Origin: Wolbachia endosymbiont of Meromenopon meropis
GTDB taxonomy: Bacteria; Pseudomonadota; Alphaproteobacteria; Rickettsiales; Anaplasmataceae
Length of the DNA stretch: 40,736 bases
Assembly: GCA_029784595.1 (NCBI GenBank)
Contig: JAJETZ010000005.1
Coordinates: 1 to 40,736, forward strand
Direction: 5' to 3'
Numbering within the stretch: the first letter of the stretch is position 1; the number at the start of each line of letters is the position of its first letter. The notes beneath the pieces were generated by a model. That model was not told the DNA's origin, did not search any database, and saw nothing but the letters and a program-made list of their open reading frames with translations. The position numbers and the translations under genes were made by a program. This document shows, in pieces, positions 33,432-40,736 of this stretch.

Positions 33432-34541
33432 ATGAAAGGTAATTCACCCTTTATAATTATAATTTTAAGTTTTATTAGCAAGTTAATCGGTATATTTAGT
33501 ATTAAAAATACTAAGCGGTTTGCTCTAAAGCAATACAACAGTATCTACGGAGAAGCAGCGGCACTTTTTGAAAAATCCAGAAATTTACTCAATACTAATA
33601 TTGAAATAGGTTTATATCATTTCTATAAAGGTCACATATCAGATGCAAAGTTAAGATTTTGGCTAATCAGTCTATTCTATAGCAACTTACCAGTAGTTTT
33701 ATATAACATTGGAAGATGTCATTTTGCAATGGGAAACATTAGTAAAGCTCTTACCTATTTAATCAAGACACTAAAACTAGATAATAGTTATGAAGAAGCT
33801 TCTTATTATATAAATAAAATGATAAACCCAACATTAATCACAAAATTGCCTAAAAATCTCATAAAGCAGTATTTTGATTACACTGGTGAGTATTTTGTTG
33901 AGCATTGGTTAATAGCTAAGCAATATAGAGGACATGAACTAACACACATGGTTATTACAAAAATCTTCAATAATTCTACTTCTGAACTCAATATACTCGA
34001 TCTTGGTTGCGGAACTGGAATATGTGGTCATTTTTTCAAAATACACAATACTGGAAGCTGTATAACAGGAGTTGATATTTCAAACAGAATGTTAAATATT
34101 GCCAGAGGATGTTTTATAAAAGGCAAGCCGGTTTATAATGAATTAATTCATATAGAAATGACAGATTTTTTAAAACAAGAAAGAAATCATTTATATGATG
34201 TCATTATTTTTACTGAAGTGTTACACTATTCATATGATTTCACAGCAGAATTAAGATTAGCAAAGGCATCTATGAGCACAAAGGGAGCAATTATATGCTT
34301 AATAAGAAGAAAGGAAGGTGAAGGTGTTGACTTTGTAAATAAAGGAGATTATTTTTGTCACTCAGAAAGTTACGTCCAATGCGTTGCAAAAGAAATAAAT
34401 ATGCAAATAAGTTATATGAGTTACTGCAAAATATATGGGAGTCAGGTTAATGGCATTTTGTTCGCACTGCAGAATCCACAAAAAAAAAATGAAGAGTCCG
34501 ATTTAGGTTCTTTGTTGCTCAAGCAGAATAGCAATAAATAA
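33432..34541 (+). CDS. Membrane-anchored TPR-methyltransferase fusion
   Basis: A 369-residue protein with three parts: an N-terminal hydrophobic segment (about 8-24) that may anchor it; a helical TPR-like region (about 55-130, with GLYHFYKGHISDA and YNIGRCHFAMGNISKAL repeats); and a class I SAM-dependent methyltransferase. SAM motif I is LDLGCGTG (189-196), followed by the acidic motif II GVDIS and the YDVIIFTEVLHY block. Proteins with TPRs before a type 11/12 methyltransferase are found in alphaproteobacteria, but their substrates are unknown; a protein or small-molecule target is possible. It leads the operon with nrdA (15 bp downstream) and ruvX. Confidence 0.85.
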   Translation: MKGNSPFIIIILSFISKLIGIFSIKNTKRFALKQYNSIYGEAAALFEKSRNLLNTNIEIGLYHFYKGHISDAKLRFWLISLFYSNLPVVLYNIGRCHFAMGNISKALTYLIKTLKLDNSYEEASYYINKMINPTLITKLPKNLIKQYFDYTGEYFVEHWLIAKQYRGHELTHMVITKIFNNSTSELNILDLGCGTGICGHFFKIHNTGSCITGVDISNRMLNIARGCFIKGKPVYNELIHIEMTDFLKQERNHLYDVIIFTEVLHYSYDFTAELRLAKASMSTKGAIICLIRRKEGEGVDFVNKGDYFCHSESYVQCVAKEINMQISYMSYCKIYGSQVNGILFALQNPQKKNEESDLGSLLLKQNSNK

Positions 34542-34556
34542 GAAGATGGAATATTT

Positions 34557-36341
34557 ATGAGTAATATCACTATTGATCACGAAAAAAATGGTAAGTTAAC
34601 TAACTTTGGAAAAGCAGTACTATCAGATAGATATTTAATAGATAATGAGAGTTATCAAGATCTTTTCATACGTATTGCTAGTTATTATTCTGACAACAAA
34701 GAACATGCGCAACGTCTCTATGATTACATGAGTAATTTATGGTTCATGCCTTCAACGCCAATACTTAGTAATGGCGGTACCAAAAGAGGATTGCCTATCT
34801 CTTGTTTTCTTAATGAAACTGAGGATAGTTTGCAGGGAATAGTTGATTTATGGAATGAAAATGTGTGGCTTGCAGCGCGTGGAGGGGGTATAGGTAGCTA
34901 CTGGGGTAATCTGCGTTCAATTGGCGAAAGTGTTAAGGGCAGTGGTAAAACATCCGGAATTGTACCATTCATTGTAGTGCAAAACGCCCTAACGCTTGCA
35001 ATCAGTCAAGGATCTTTGAGAAGAGGCAGTTCAGCAGTTTATCTTCCTGTATTTCACCCAGAGATAGAAGAGTTTCTTGACATACGAAAACCAACAGGAG
35101 GCGATCCGAACCGCAAAGCATTAAATATACATCATGCCGTAATAGTAAATGATAAATTCATGCAAGCTGTTGAGAGTAACTTAGAATGGAATTTAGTCAG
35201 TCCACATAATAACAAAATTATTTCAACTGTTAAAGCACGTGATATATGGATCAAAATATTAACAGCAAGAATTGAAACAGGAGAACCTTACATTATTTTT
35301 CTTGATGCAACAAATAATAATAAACCCGAATCTTATAAAAGACTCAATTTAGATATTAAAATGTCAAACCTGTGTAGTGAAATTACTTTAACTACTGGCT
35401 ATGATCATCTAAATAAACCTCGTACTGCTGTGTGTTGTCTATCGTCAGTTAATCTTGAATACTACGAAGAATGGAAAAACAATGAACTCTTCATAGAAGA
35501 TGTAATGCGTTTTCTTGATAATGTATTGGAAGATTTTATAAATAAAGCACCAAGCCAGATACAACGCGCAAAATACTCTGGAATAAGAGAACGTAGCATA
35601 GGTCTTGGTGTTATGGGCTTTCATTCATTTCTACAGAGTAAAATGATTCCTTTTGAATCAGTAACGGCACAACAATGGAACAAAAAAATATTTAAGTATT
35701 TACACAAGCAGGCAGATATAGTTTCTAAGAAGCTAGCAGAAGAGAAAGGAGCTTGTCTTGATGCTAGAGAAATTAATCTAATGGAGAGATTTACGCATAA
35801 GCTAGCTATTGCTCCAACTGCCTCAATTTCCATTATTGCAGGCAACACTTCTCCAGGGATAGAACCATATGCAGCAAATGTATTTACACAAAAAACACTA
35901 ACGGGCTCATTTGTGGTGCGGAATAAGTTCCTACAAAGACTATTAGCAAAGAAAAATCAAGATAATGATAAAATATGGTCCTCAATTTCAATAAATGAAG
36001 GTTCTGTGCAACACTTAGATTTCCTTAGTGAAAATGAAAAGTTAATATTTAAAACGGCATATGAGCTTGATCAAAGATGGATTATAGAACACGCAAGTGA
36101 TAGAACGCCTTATATTTGTCAATCTCAATCAGTAAATTTGTTTTTACCTGCAAACGTACATAAACGTTACCTACACAAGATACATATGCTTGCTTGGAAA
36201 AAGGGTCTAAAAAGTTTATATTACTGCAGATCACAATCAATGCAGAGAGCAGATAAGGTTTCGCATGACATATTTAAGAAAGGTAAAATATTACAACAAA
36301 AAACTGATATTGATTATGATGAATGCTTATCATGTCAGTAA
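34557..36341 (+). CDS. nrdA: Ribonucleotide reductase class I alpha subunit, no ATP-cone
   Basis: NrdA with NrdB reduces ribonucleotides to deoxyribonucleotides. The 594-residue protein is much shorter than E. coli NrdA (761) and begins directly at the ten-helix domain, so the N-terminal ATP-cone (dATP brake) is absent. Active-site residues are present: Asn271, Cys273 and Glu275 in NLCSEI (thiyl radical site), the redox pair Cys83 (LPISCFLN) and Cys293/294 (TAVCCLS), and the C-terminal shuttle pair Cys590/Cys593 (ECLSCQ). Substrate-loop sequences GGGIGSYWG and SLRRGSSAVYLP match. An AAGATGGA ribosome-binding site precedes the ATG. nrdB is not in the window. ruvX starts right at the stop codon. 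Confidence 0.96.
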   Translation: MSNITIDHEKNGKLTNFGKAVLSDRYLIDNESYQDLFIRIASYYSDNKEHAQRLYDYMSNLWFMPSTPILSNGGTKRGLPISCFLNETEDSLQGIVDLWNENVWLAARGGGIGSYWGNLRSIGESVKGSGKTSGIVPFIVVQNALTLAISQGSLRRGSSAVYLPVFHPEIEEFLDIRKPTGGDPNRKALNIHHAVIVNDKFMQAVESNLEWNLVSPHNNKIISTVKARDIWIKILTARIETGEPYIIFLDATNNNKPESYKRLNLDIKMSNLCSEITLTTGYDHLNKPRTAVCCLSSVNLEYYEEWKNNELFIEDVMRFLDNVLEDFINKAPSQIQRAKYSGIRERSIGLGVMGFHSFLQSKMIPFESVTAQQWNKKIFKYLHKQADIVSKKLAEEKGACLDAREINLMERFTHKLAIAPTASISIIAGNTSPGIEPYAANVFTQKTLTGSFVVRNKFLQRLLAKKNQDNDKIWSSISINEGSVQHLDFLSENEKLIFKTAYELDQRWIIEHASDRTPYICQSQSVNLFLPANVHKRYLHKIHMLAWKKGLKSLYYCRSQSMQRADKVSHDIFKKGKILQQKTDIDYDECLSCQ

Positions 36342-36815
36342 ATGCTATACAGAAATCTACATAAATTTTTAAAATCTATTCCAAAAAACAGATGCATAAT
36401 GTGTCTCGACATGGGAGAAAAACGAATAGGTATAGCATTCAGTGACAAAACGCAGATCATAGCAACAGCTCGTAACGTATACTACAGAAAAAATATAAGT
36501 AAAGATTTAGGCTATCTAAATAGATTATTTAAGGAAAATGAAGCTGGATCAATAGTGATAGGAATGCCACTAGAAATAAAAAAAACAAGTCAGTGGTGCG
36601 AAATTATAATGCAATTTGCAAATAAAATAATAAAAAAATGCGAAACAAATGTGTATCTTCAGGATGAAAGCTTATCAACATCTATGGCAACTTACACGCT
36701 AAAGATTACCGGAATATCGATTACAAAATCAAAAAAAATAGATGATAAAATTGCTGCATGTATTATTTTACAACGAACGCTAGACAAAATAAATACAATT
36801 AGTTTAAATACGTAA
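36342..36815 (+). CDS. ruvX: Putative pre-16S rRNA nuclease / Holliday junction resolvase-like protein (RuvX/YqgF)
   Basis: YqgF (RuvX) is an RNase H-fold nuclease needed for 16S 5' maturation and possibly junction resolution. The 157-residue protein shows LDMGEKRIGIAFSD with the first catalytic Asp23, VIGMPLE, LQDESLST with the second acidic site, and DDKIAACIILQ with the third. All three acidic positions are kept. Its N-terminal 20 residues are longer than in E. coli YqgF (138 aa). The ATG follows the nrdA stop with no gap (TAAATG), so translation is probably coupled. The stop codon sits in a TACGTAA/TTACGTA inverted repeat (36809-36823). Confidence 0.93.
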   Translation: MLYRNLHKFLKSIPKNRCIMCLDMGEKRIGIAFSDKTQIIATARNVYYRKNISKDLGYLNRLFKENEAGSIVIGMPLEIKKTSQWCEIIMQFANKIIKKCETNVYLQDESLSTSMATYTLKITGISITKSKKIDDKIAACIILQRTLDKINTISLNT

Positions 36816-37945
36816 ATTACGTAGGTAATATTGCATAACCTAAAAACTTAAAATAAATTTCAAGAAAATTATACTCTTTAAATAAAGAAAACGTGTAATA
36901 TCTAAGATATATGAAGTTCTCGTAGAGAGTTATGAGATAAACTACCAATTAGTTAATTTAAAATCTCTGTAGTGATTATTGTGAAATACACGAAGAGTCT
37001 TTCTTTTGATGTTTTCAACAAACGACTTTTATATAAACTCGTTTGAGCTTTCGTCGTATAGATAAAAATAAAACCTAACTATAAAGTTATACAGTGGACA
37101 CGACATGAAAAAGTGAATTACAAAACATAAACATCAATTTTACACCTTAATATTATTCAAGGTCTCTATACACAATAGAGCATATAGCTAAATAATAGCT
37201 TTACTATTATTTGCTATTATCAATAGATAATGTAATTTAGATAAATACTATCTAGTAACTTTCCACTCTACTTGTCAAATAATTTTTTGAAACGAAAATT
37301 AGAATTCAATCAGAAATAACCAGAGTTTAATAGAGCTGTTGCAGTTAGGAGCAACTAAATCGATTCTGATTACAAATGAAGAAATTAATTGATAATAATT
37401 TAAAGAAATTAAAAGTATACTACTTTTATGACAATATCATGTGTTAATAAATCTTAATATCAAAACTAAGAAATATCTATATTACTGTGATAAATTTATA
37501 AAAATAATAAAAACGTAACTACCTTCTAAGGTGTTAAATATTTATGCTTTATATTGTCTATAGACTTAATTACTCATTGATTTTTATAATATACTTTCCC
37601 ATCGCGCAGAGACAATTCACGAATTATACTGGTAATATAGAATGATGAGATTGCTTGGTAGAAAAATTAAGTGCACTTTAATTAACTAATTCAAAGTAAA
37701 TCACTTTCATTATCCTCATAATATCAAAGAGCAGCATTTATTTAACTAGACTCAAAATAATTATCCGCTATTGCAAGAATCATAAATACGAATGTTACAT
37801 GCAGTCGTTAATGAAGTTTTAACAAGATTACCTTACTAAACAACTCGCTACAATAATCCAATTTCGTTATTGACACATCCACCCTAACTTATAAATAATA
37901 AAATGTACTAAGTGTAAATATGATAAATATCGATTCGTAACAAAA
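36816..37945. other. Gene-free gap between ruvX and dciA
   Basis: The gap is 1.13 kb. The right part must hold the dciA promoter but I see no clear box pair. Small inverted repeats occur (GTTGC/GCAAC near 37337-37354; ACCTT/AAGGT near 37521-37532). No coding frame or RNA gene was found. Confidence 0.55.
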
Positions 37946-38305
37946 ATGTTCAAACATAGTGGTCCAAAAAAATTGGAATCTATAGTGGAAAACTATGTAT
38001 TAAAATGTGTAAAAAATAAGCTAAGTAAAAATGAAGTACGTCTTATTCTAAACTGGAGAAGAATAGTGGGAGAACAAATAGCGGAATGTACTAAGCCAAA
38101 AAAGATCTTGTATGCACAGAATACAAATTCTGGTATTTTACATCTCGTAGTAACCAATGGTAGCAAAACAACAGAAATACAGCATATGATTTCGCTTATA
38201 ATGGAAAAAATCACAATATTTTTTGGCTATAAGGCCGTATACGGTATAAAAATTAAGCAAGAAAGTATTGACTATCTTGCCACATTAGATAGTCTGGATA
38301 ACTGA
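37946..38305 (+). CDS. dciA: DUF721 protein, DciA-like helicase operator
   Basis: DciA is the ancestral loader or operator of the replicative helicase DnaB in bacteria that lack DnaC or DnaI. The 119-residue protein fits the DUF721 pattern: NWRRIVGEQIAECTKPKKI, GILHLVVTNGSKTTEIQHM and INXXLG-like ITIFFGYKAVYGIKI. Only the KH-like DUF721 domain is present; the C-terminal tail of longer forms is missing. Assignment to DciA is by family; the function in this lineage is inferred. It lies 23 bp before rpmB on the same strand, so the three genes dciA-rpmB-lipA may form one operon. Confidence 0.8.
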   Translation: MFKHSGPKKLESIVENYVLKCVKNKLSKNEVRLILNWRRIVGEQIAECTKPKKILYAQNTNSGILHLVVTNGSKTTEIQHMISLIMEKITIFFGYKAVYGIKIKQESIDYLATLDSLDN

Positions 38306-38328
38306 AATAAATTATAACATATCTAATA

Positions 38329-38646
38329 ATGAGCAAAATCTGCGAATTGACGAATAGAAAGAAGTCTTTTGGTAACAAAGTATCGCATTCGAATCGTAAA
38401 ACAAAACGCACCTTTCTCTTGAATTTGTGCAATGTTACTTTGATCAGCAACATATTGAACAAAAAATTCAAATTTCGCGTAGCGTCAAGAACTTTAAGAA
38501 CTATAGATTATAGAGGTGATTTAGATGCTTTTTTGCTCAATACAAGAACGATTAAATTAAGTGATAGGGCGCAAAAAATAAAAAGGAAGTTGAAAAAAGC
38601 TCTAATAAAACAAAAAAATAGAGAATTAGCTGTTGCAGATGTGTAG
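38329..38646 (+). CDS. rpmB: 50S ribosomal protein L28
   Basis: The 105-residue L28 begins [29 protein letters not shown], the family signature with the alphaproteobacterial-length C-terminus. It belongs to the large subunit near the E site. The end, [17 protein letters not shown], extends past the shorter forms. The ATG at 38329 is chosen as the start matching the family. Its last eight bases overlap the start of lipA. Confidence 0.95.
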   Translation: MSKICELTNRKKSFGNKVSHSNRKTKRTFLLNLCNVTLISNILNKKFKFRVASRTLRTIDYRGDLDAFLLNTRTIKLSDRAQKIKRKLKKALIKQKNRELAVADV

Positions 38647-39502
38647 TAAGCCTATGTGGCTCAAGGTAAGAGCTCCAACTGGTAAAGCATTTAATGAGAT
38701 CTTAGATACTGTACGATCGTATAATCTTCATACAGTATGCGAGGAAGCTGCGTGTCCAAATATTGGTGAGTGTTGGAATAAGCATCATGCTACTGTTATG
38801 ATTCTTGGCTCTGTTTGCACTCGTGCTTGCGCATTTTGCAACGTTACAACTGGCATTCCTGATAAATTAGATCCTCACGAGCCCGAAAATTTAGCGAAAG
38901 CAATAAAAAAGCTAAACTTAAAACATGTAGTTATTACTTCTGTTGATCGTGATGATTTACCAGATGGCGGATCAAGTCAATTTGTAAATTGCATAAAAGA
39001 AATTAGAAAAATTATTCCAAAAATTACAATAGAAATCTTAACTCCAGATTTCTTAAATAAGAAAGGTGCATTTGAAGCAGTTGCTCTCGCCTCGCCAGAT
39101 GTTTATAATCATAATATTGAAACAGTGCCAAGATTATATACAAAGATAAGACCAAAAGCTCGCTATTTTTATTCATTATATATGCTAAAGGTAGTAAAAC
39201 AAATCAATCCTAAGATTTTTACTAAATCAGGCCTTATGGTTGGTCTGGGAGAAACAAAAGAAGAAATATTTCAAGTTATGGACGATTTACGCAGTGCGGA
39301 AGTTGATTTTTTAACGATCGGTCAATATTTACAACCAACTCCAAAACATGCAAATATCGATAGATATATTACTCCAGAGGAATTTAAGCACTATAAATAC
39401 ATTGCTTATTCTAAGGGGTTTTTAATGGTTGCATCAAGTCCATTAACCAGATCCTCATATTACGCTGAAAAAAACTTTAATCAGCTCAAAGCTTGTCGTT
39501 GA
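38639..39502 (+). CDS. lipA: Lipoyl synthase
   Basis: LipA is a radical-SAM enzyme that inserts two sulfurs into octanoyl groups on E2 subunits and the glycine cleavage H protein. The 287-residue protein has the auxiliary cluster motif [12 protein letters not shown] (Cys34, 39 and 45) and the radical-SAM motif CTRACAFC (Cys60, 64 and 67), then [21 protein letters not shown], the [12 protein letters not shown] block and the C-terminal SPLTRSSY with the conserved Ser that can ligate the auxiliary cluster. The ATG at 38639 overlaps rpmB by eight bases; a TTG six bases earlier is an alternative. Translation is probably coupled to rpmB. Confidence 0.97.
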   Translation: MCSKPMWLKVRAPTGKAFNEILDTVRSYNLHTVCEEAACPNIGECWNKHHATVMILGSVCTRACAFCNVTTGIPDKLDPHEPENLAKAIKKLNLKHVVITSVDRDDLPDGGSSQFVNCIKEIRKIIPKITIEILTPDFLNKKGAFEAVALASPDVYNHNIETVPRLYTKIRPKARYFYSLYMLKVVKQINPKIFTKSGLMVGLGETKEEIFQVMDDLRSAEVDFLTIGQYLQPTPKHANIDRYITPEEFKHYKYIAYSKGFLMVASSPLTRSSYYAEKNFNQLKACR

Positions 39503-40736
39503 TTTTTTGTATGTCTTTAAATTAAATTATGACGAAAATCTAGCTCTATTTTTTTTCTAGAAAGTTAAAAGCTCGATTCAATTCCTTTCTAAATTTTGTA
39601 CGCTGAAAACTTATCTTCAAAAATTATAAATGAAGACTGTTAAATTCACAGTAATCAAAGAACCATTCTATTTAAAATAGGGTATAACTATTTAGTAAGT
39701 ATATTAATCAAATAATCTAGATTATAATTAAAAACTTGAAACTTATAAAAGTTGAAACTTACTATAAAAATAATATCTTTAATTATAAAACTATAATATG
39801 AAAACAATCTATCGAGAGTCATTAATAATATGATTAAAATACCTGACGCATATTATTGCATTGATTACGTTTGAAACTAAATAAAAAATGATCCAATTTC
39901 TAAACAAGATCATAACATACAACTCCTAAAATACCTCTAATATCTTTAAATTAGTTAAACACAAAATAATAATTTAATAATCATTTTTTCTTAATCAATT
40001 AAAAAGTAATTCAAACAAACTTTTAATTTATCTTACTGATAATCCTGATAATCAGAATCTGAATAGAAAAACTCTCTTATCAGAATTCAAATTGATATTA
40101 ATCTATGATTAGAAAGTGAATTAGATAATTAGCAAATAAACAAGATGTGTGCAATACAGTTGCATCACACGTTATTCATTTAGAAACAAATAGGTATTTG
40201 GAATTGTAGTATATACGAAGAAAAATTTATAAGTGATTAAAATCACTAGACAATTAAAGTTTGCAACAAGCTATTGAAAGTAATTATACCCACAAAATAT
40301 TCATGAGTATCAATCAATATGAATTATCAATACAATCACTCGTCATAATCAAATATCAAGAACAAAAACTTAATGTTTATTAAGTTTTTAAAATTAGAAA
40401 ATTAATCAAGACTCTAATATAATAGATGCAAATAACGCATTTCAATTTTAAATTGATAACGATATAGTTTTTTTAAATATCATTCAAAAATGAATCTTAA
40501 TAATTCCTAATTATTAATAATTATAAATGTTATTTTCCTTATTGATCAAGAAAAACATGTTAGCTGCTGTTTACAGCACCAACAGCTTACTAATTTGTAG
40601 TGTAGAAATTAATAATAGCGATTATCTTGCCGACAAACACTAAGAATTCACCAAAAAAATGATTTCATTTTTTCTTTTTTTTTTTTTTTGATTGACAATC
40701 GCATTTTAAATACGCCACTCTATCTTAGATCTATAT
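39503..40736. other. Gene-free end of the window, downstream of lipA
   Basis: No coding frame or RNA gene was found in 1.23 kb. It contains perfect inverted repeats AAAAACTTAA/TTAAGTTTTT (40364-40389) and TTAATAATT/AATTATTAA (40497-40517), a GC-richer hairpin-prone patch (GCTG..CAGC, 40566-40577), and a run of 15 T (40675-40689) directly before TTGACA (40692-40697). That TTGACA has no matching -10 box at normal distance inside the window. Confidence 0.55.

Overview
The window looks like chromosome of an obligate intracellular alphaproteobacterium of the order Rickettsiales, most likely family Anaplasmataceae (Ehrlichia/Wolbachia-like). The reasons are very AT-rich DNA, a 23S-5S rRNA unit with its own promoters and no 16S gene attached, scattered single genes from normally clustered systems (ccmC, pstC, atpD-atpC), an EF-Tu N-terminus of the Wolbachia type, and long gene-free gaps. 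Nearly 30 % of the window carries no recognisable gene. I cannot name the species. Nothing mobile (IS, phage, integrase), no CRISPR array and no secretion or toxin cassette was seen. Almost every gene is core housekeeping.

Layout. 1-3040 (minus): the str operon rpsL-rpsG-fusA-tuf, with tuf cut by the window edge. 4520-5952: a conserved-looking unknown gene (minus) divergent from miaA (plus). 7511-10407: a proton-antiporter-like membrane protein overlapping ffh; then tRNA-His (10628-10701). 11453-12535: mreB (minus). 13261-16455: a degenerate LytM/M23 lipoprotein followed by leuS. 18639-21637 (minus): ccmC and recJ. 21808-24863 (plus): a membrane-anchored cytochrome c, an ABHD10-like hydrolase and fumC. 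25376-29032 (minus): pstC, atpD, atpC and a small transaldolase. 29158-30004 (plus): rpmH, rnpA and a small unknown gene, facing the 5S and 23S rRNA genes (30107-33076, minus). 33432-36815 (plus): a TPR-methyltransferase, nrdA and ruvX in a tight operon. 37946-39502 (plus): dciA, rpmB and lipA.

Functional threads. Translation and RNA maturation: S12, S7, EF-G, EF-Tu, L28, L34, 23S/5S rRNA, tRNA-His, LeuRS, MiaA, RNase P protein, RuvX. Energy: cytochrome c with a CcmC haem-delivery subunit, F1 beta and epsilon, fumarase, lipoyl synthase, an antiporter-like NuoL/M/N homologue. Replication and repair: NrdA, RecJ, DciA. Envelope and shape: MreB and a catalytically dead LytM lipoprotein. Uptake and export: PstC, Ffh.

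The observations I consider strongest are: (1) rnpA has no in-frame start codon, and its frame is reached only through a -1 shift at a dnaX-type A-AAA-AAG site in a run of nine A; (2) the 23S leader and trailer form a matching long-range processing stalk, with two tandem consensus promoters upstream; (3) a 16-bp terminator-like hairpin stands alone inside a 1.5-kb gene-free gap; (4) ribosomal protein S12 carries Arg at the classic streptomycin-resistance lysine; (5) the gene-free gaps contain several short tandem duplications.
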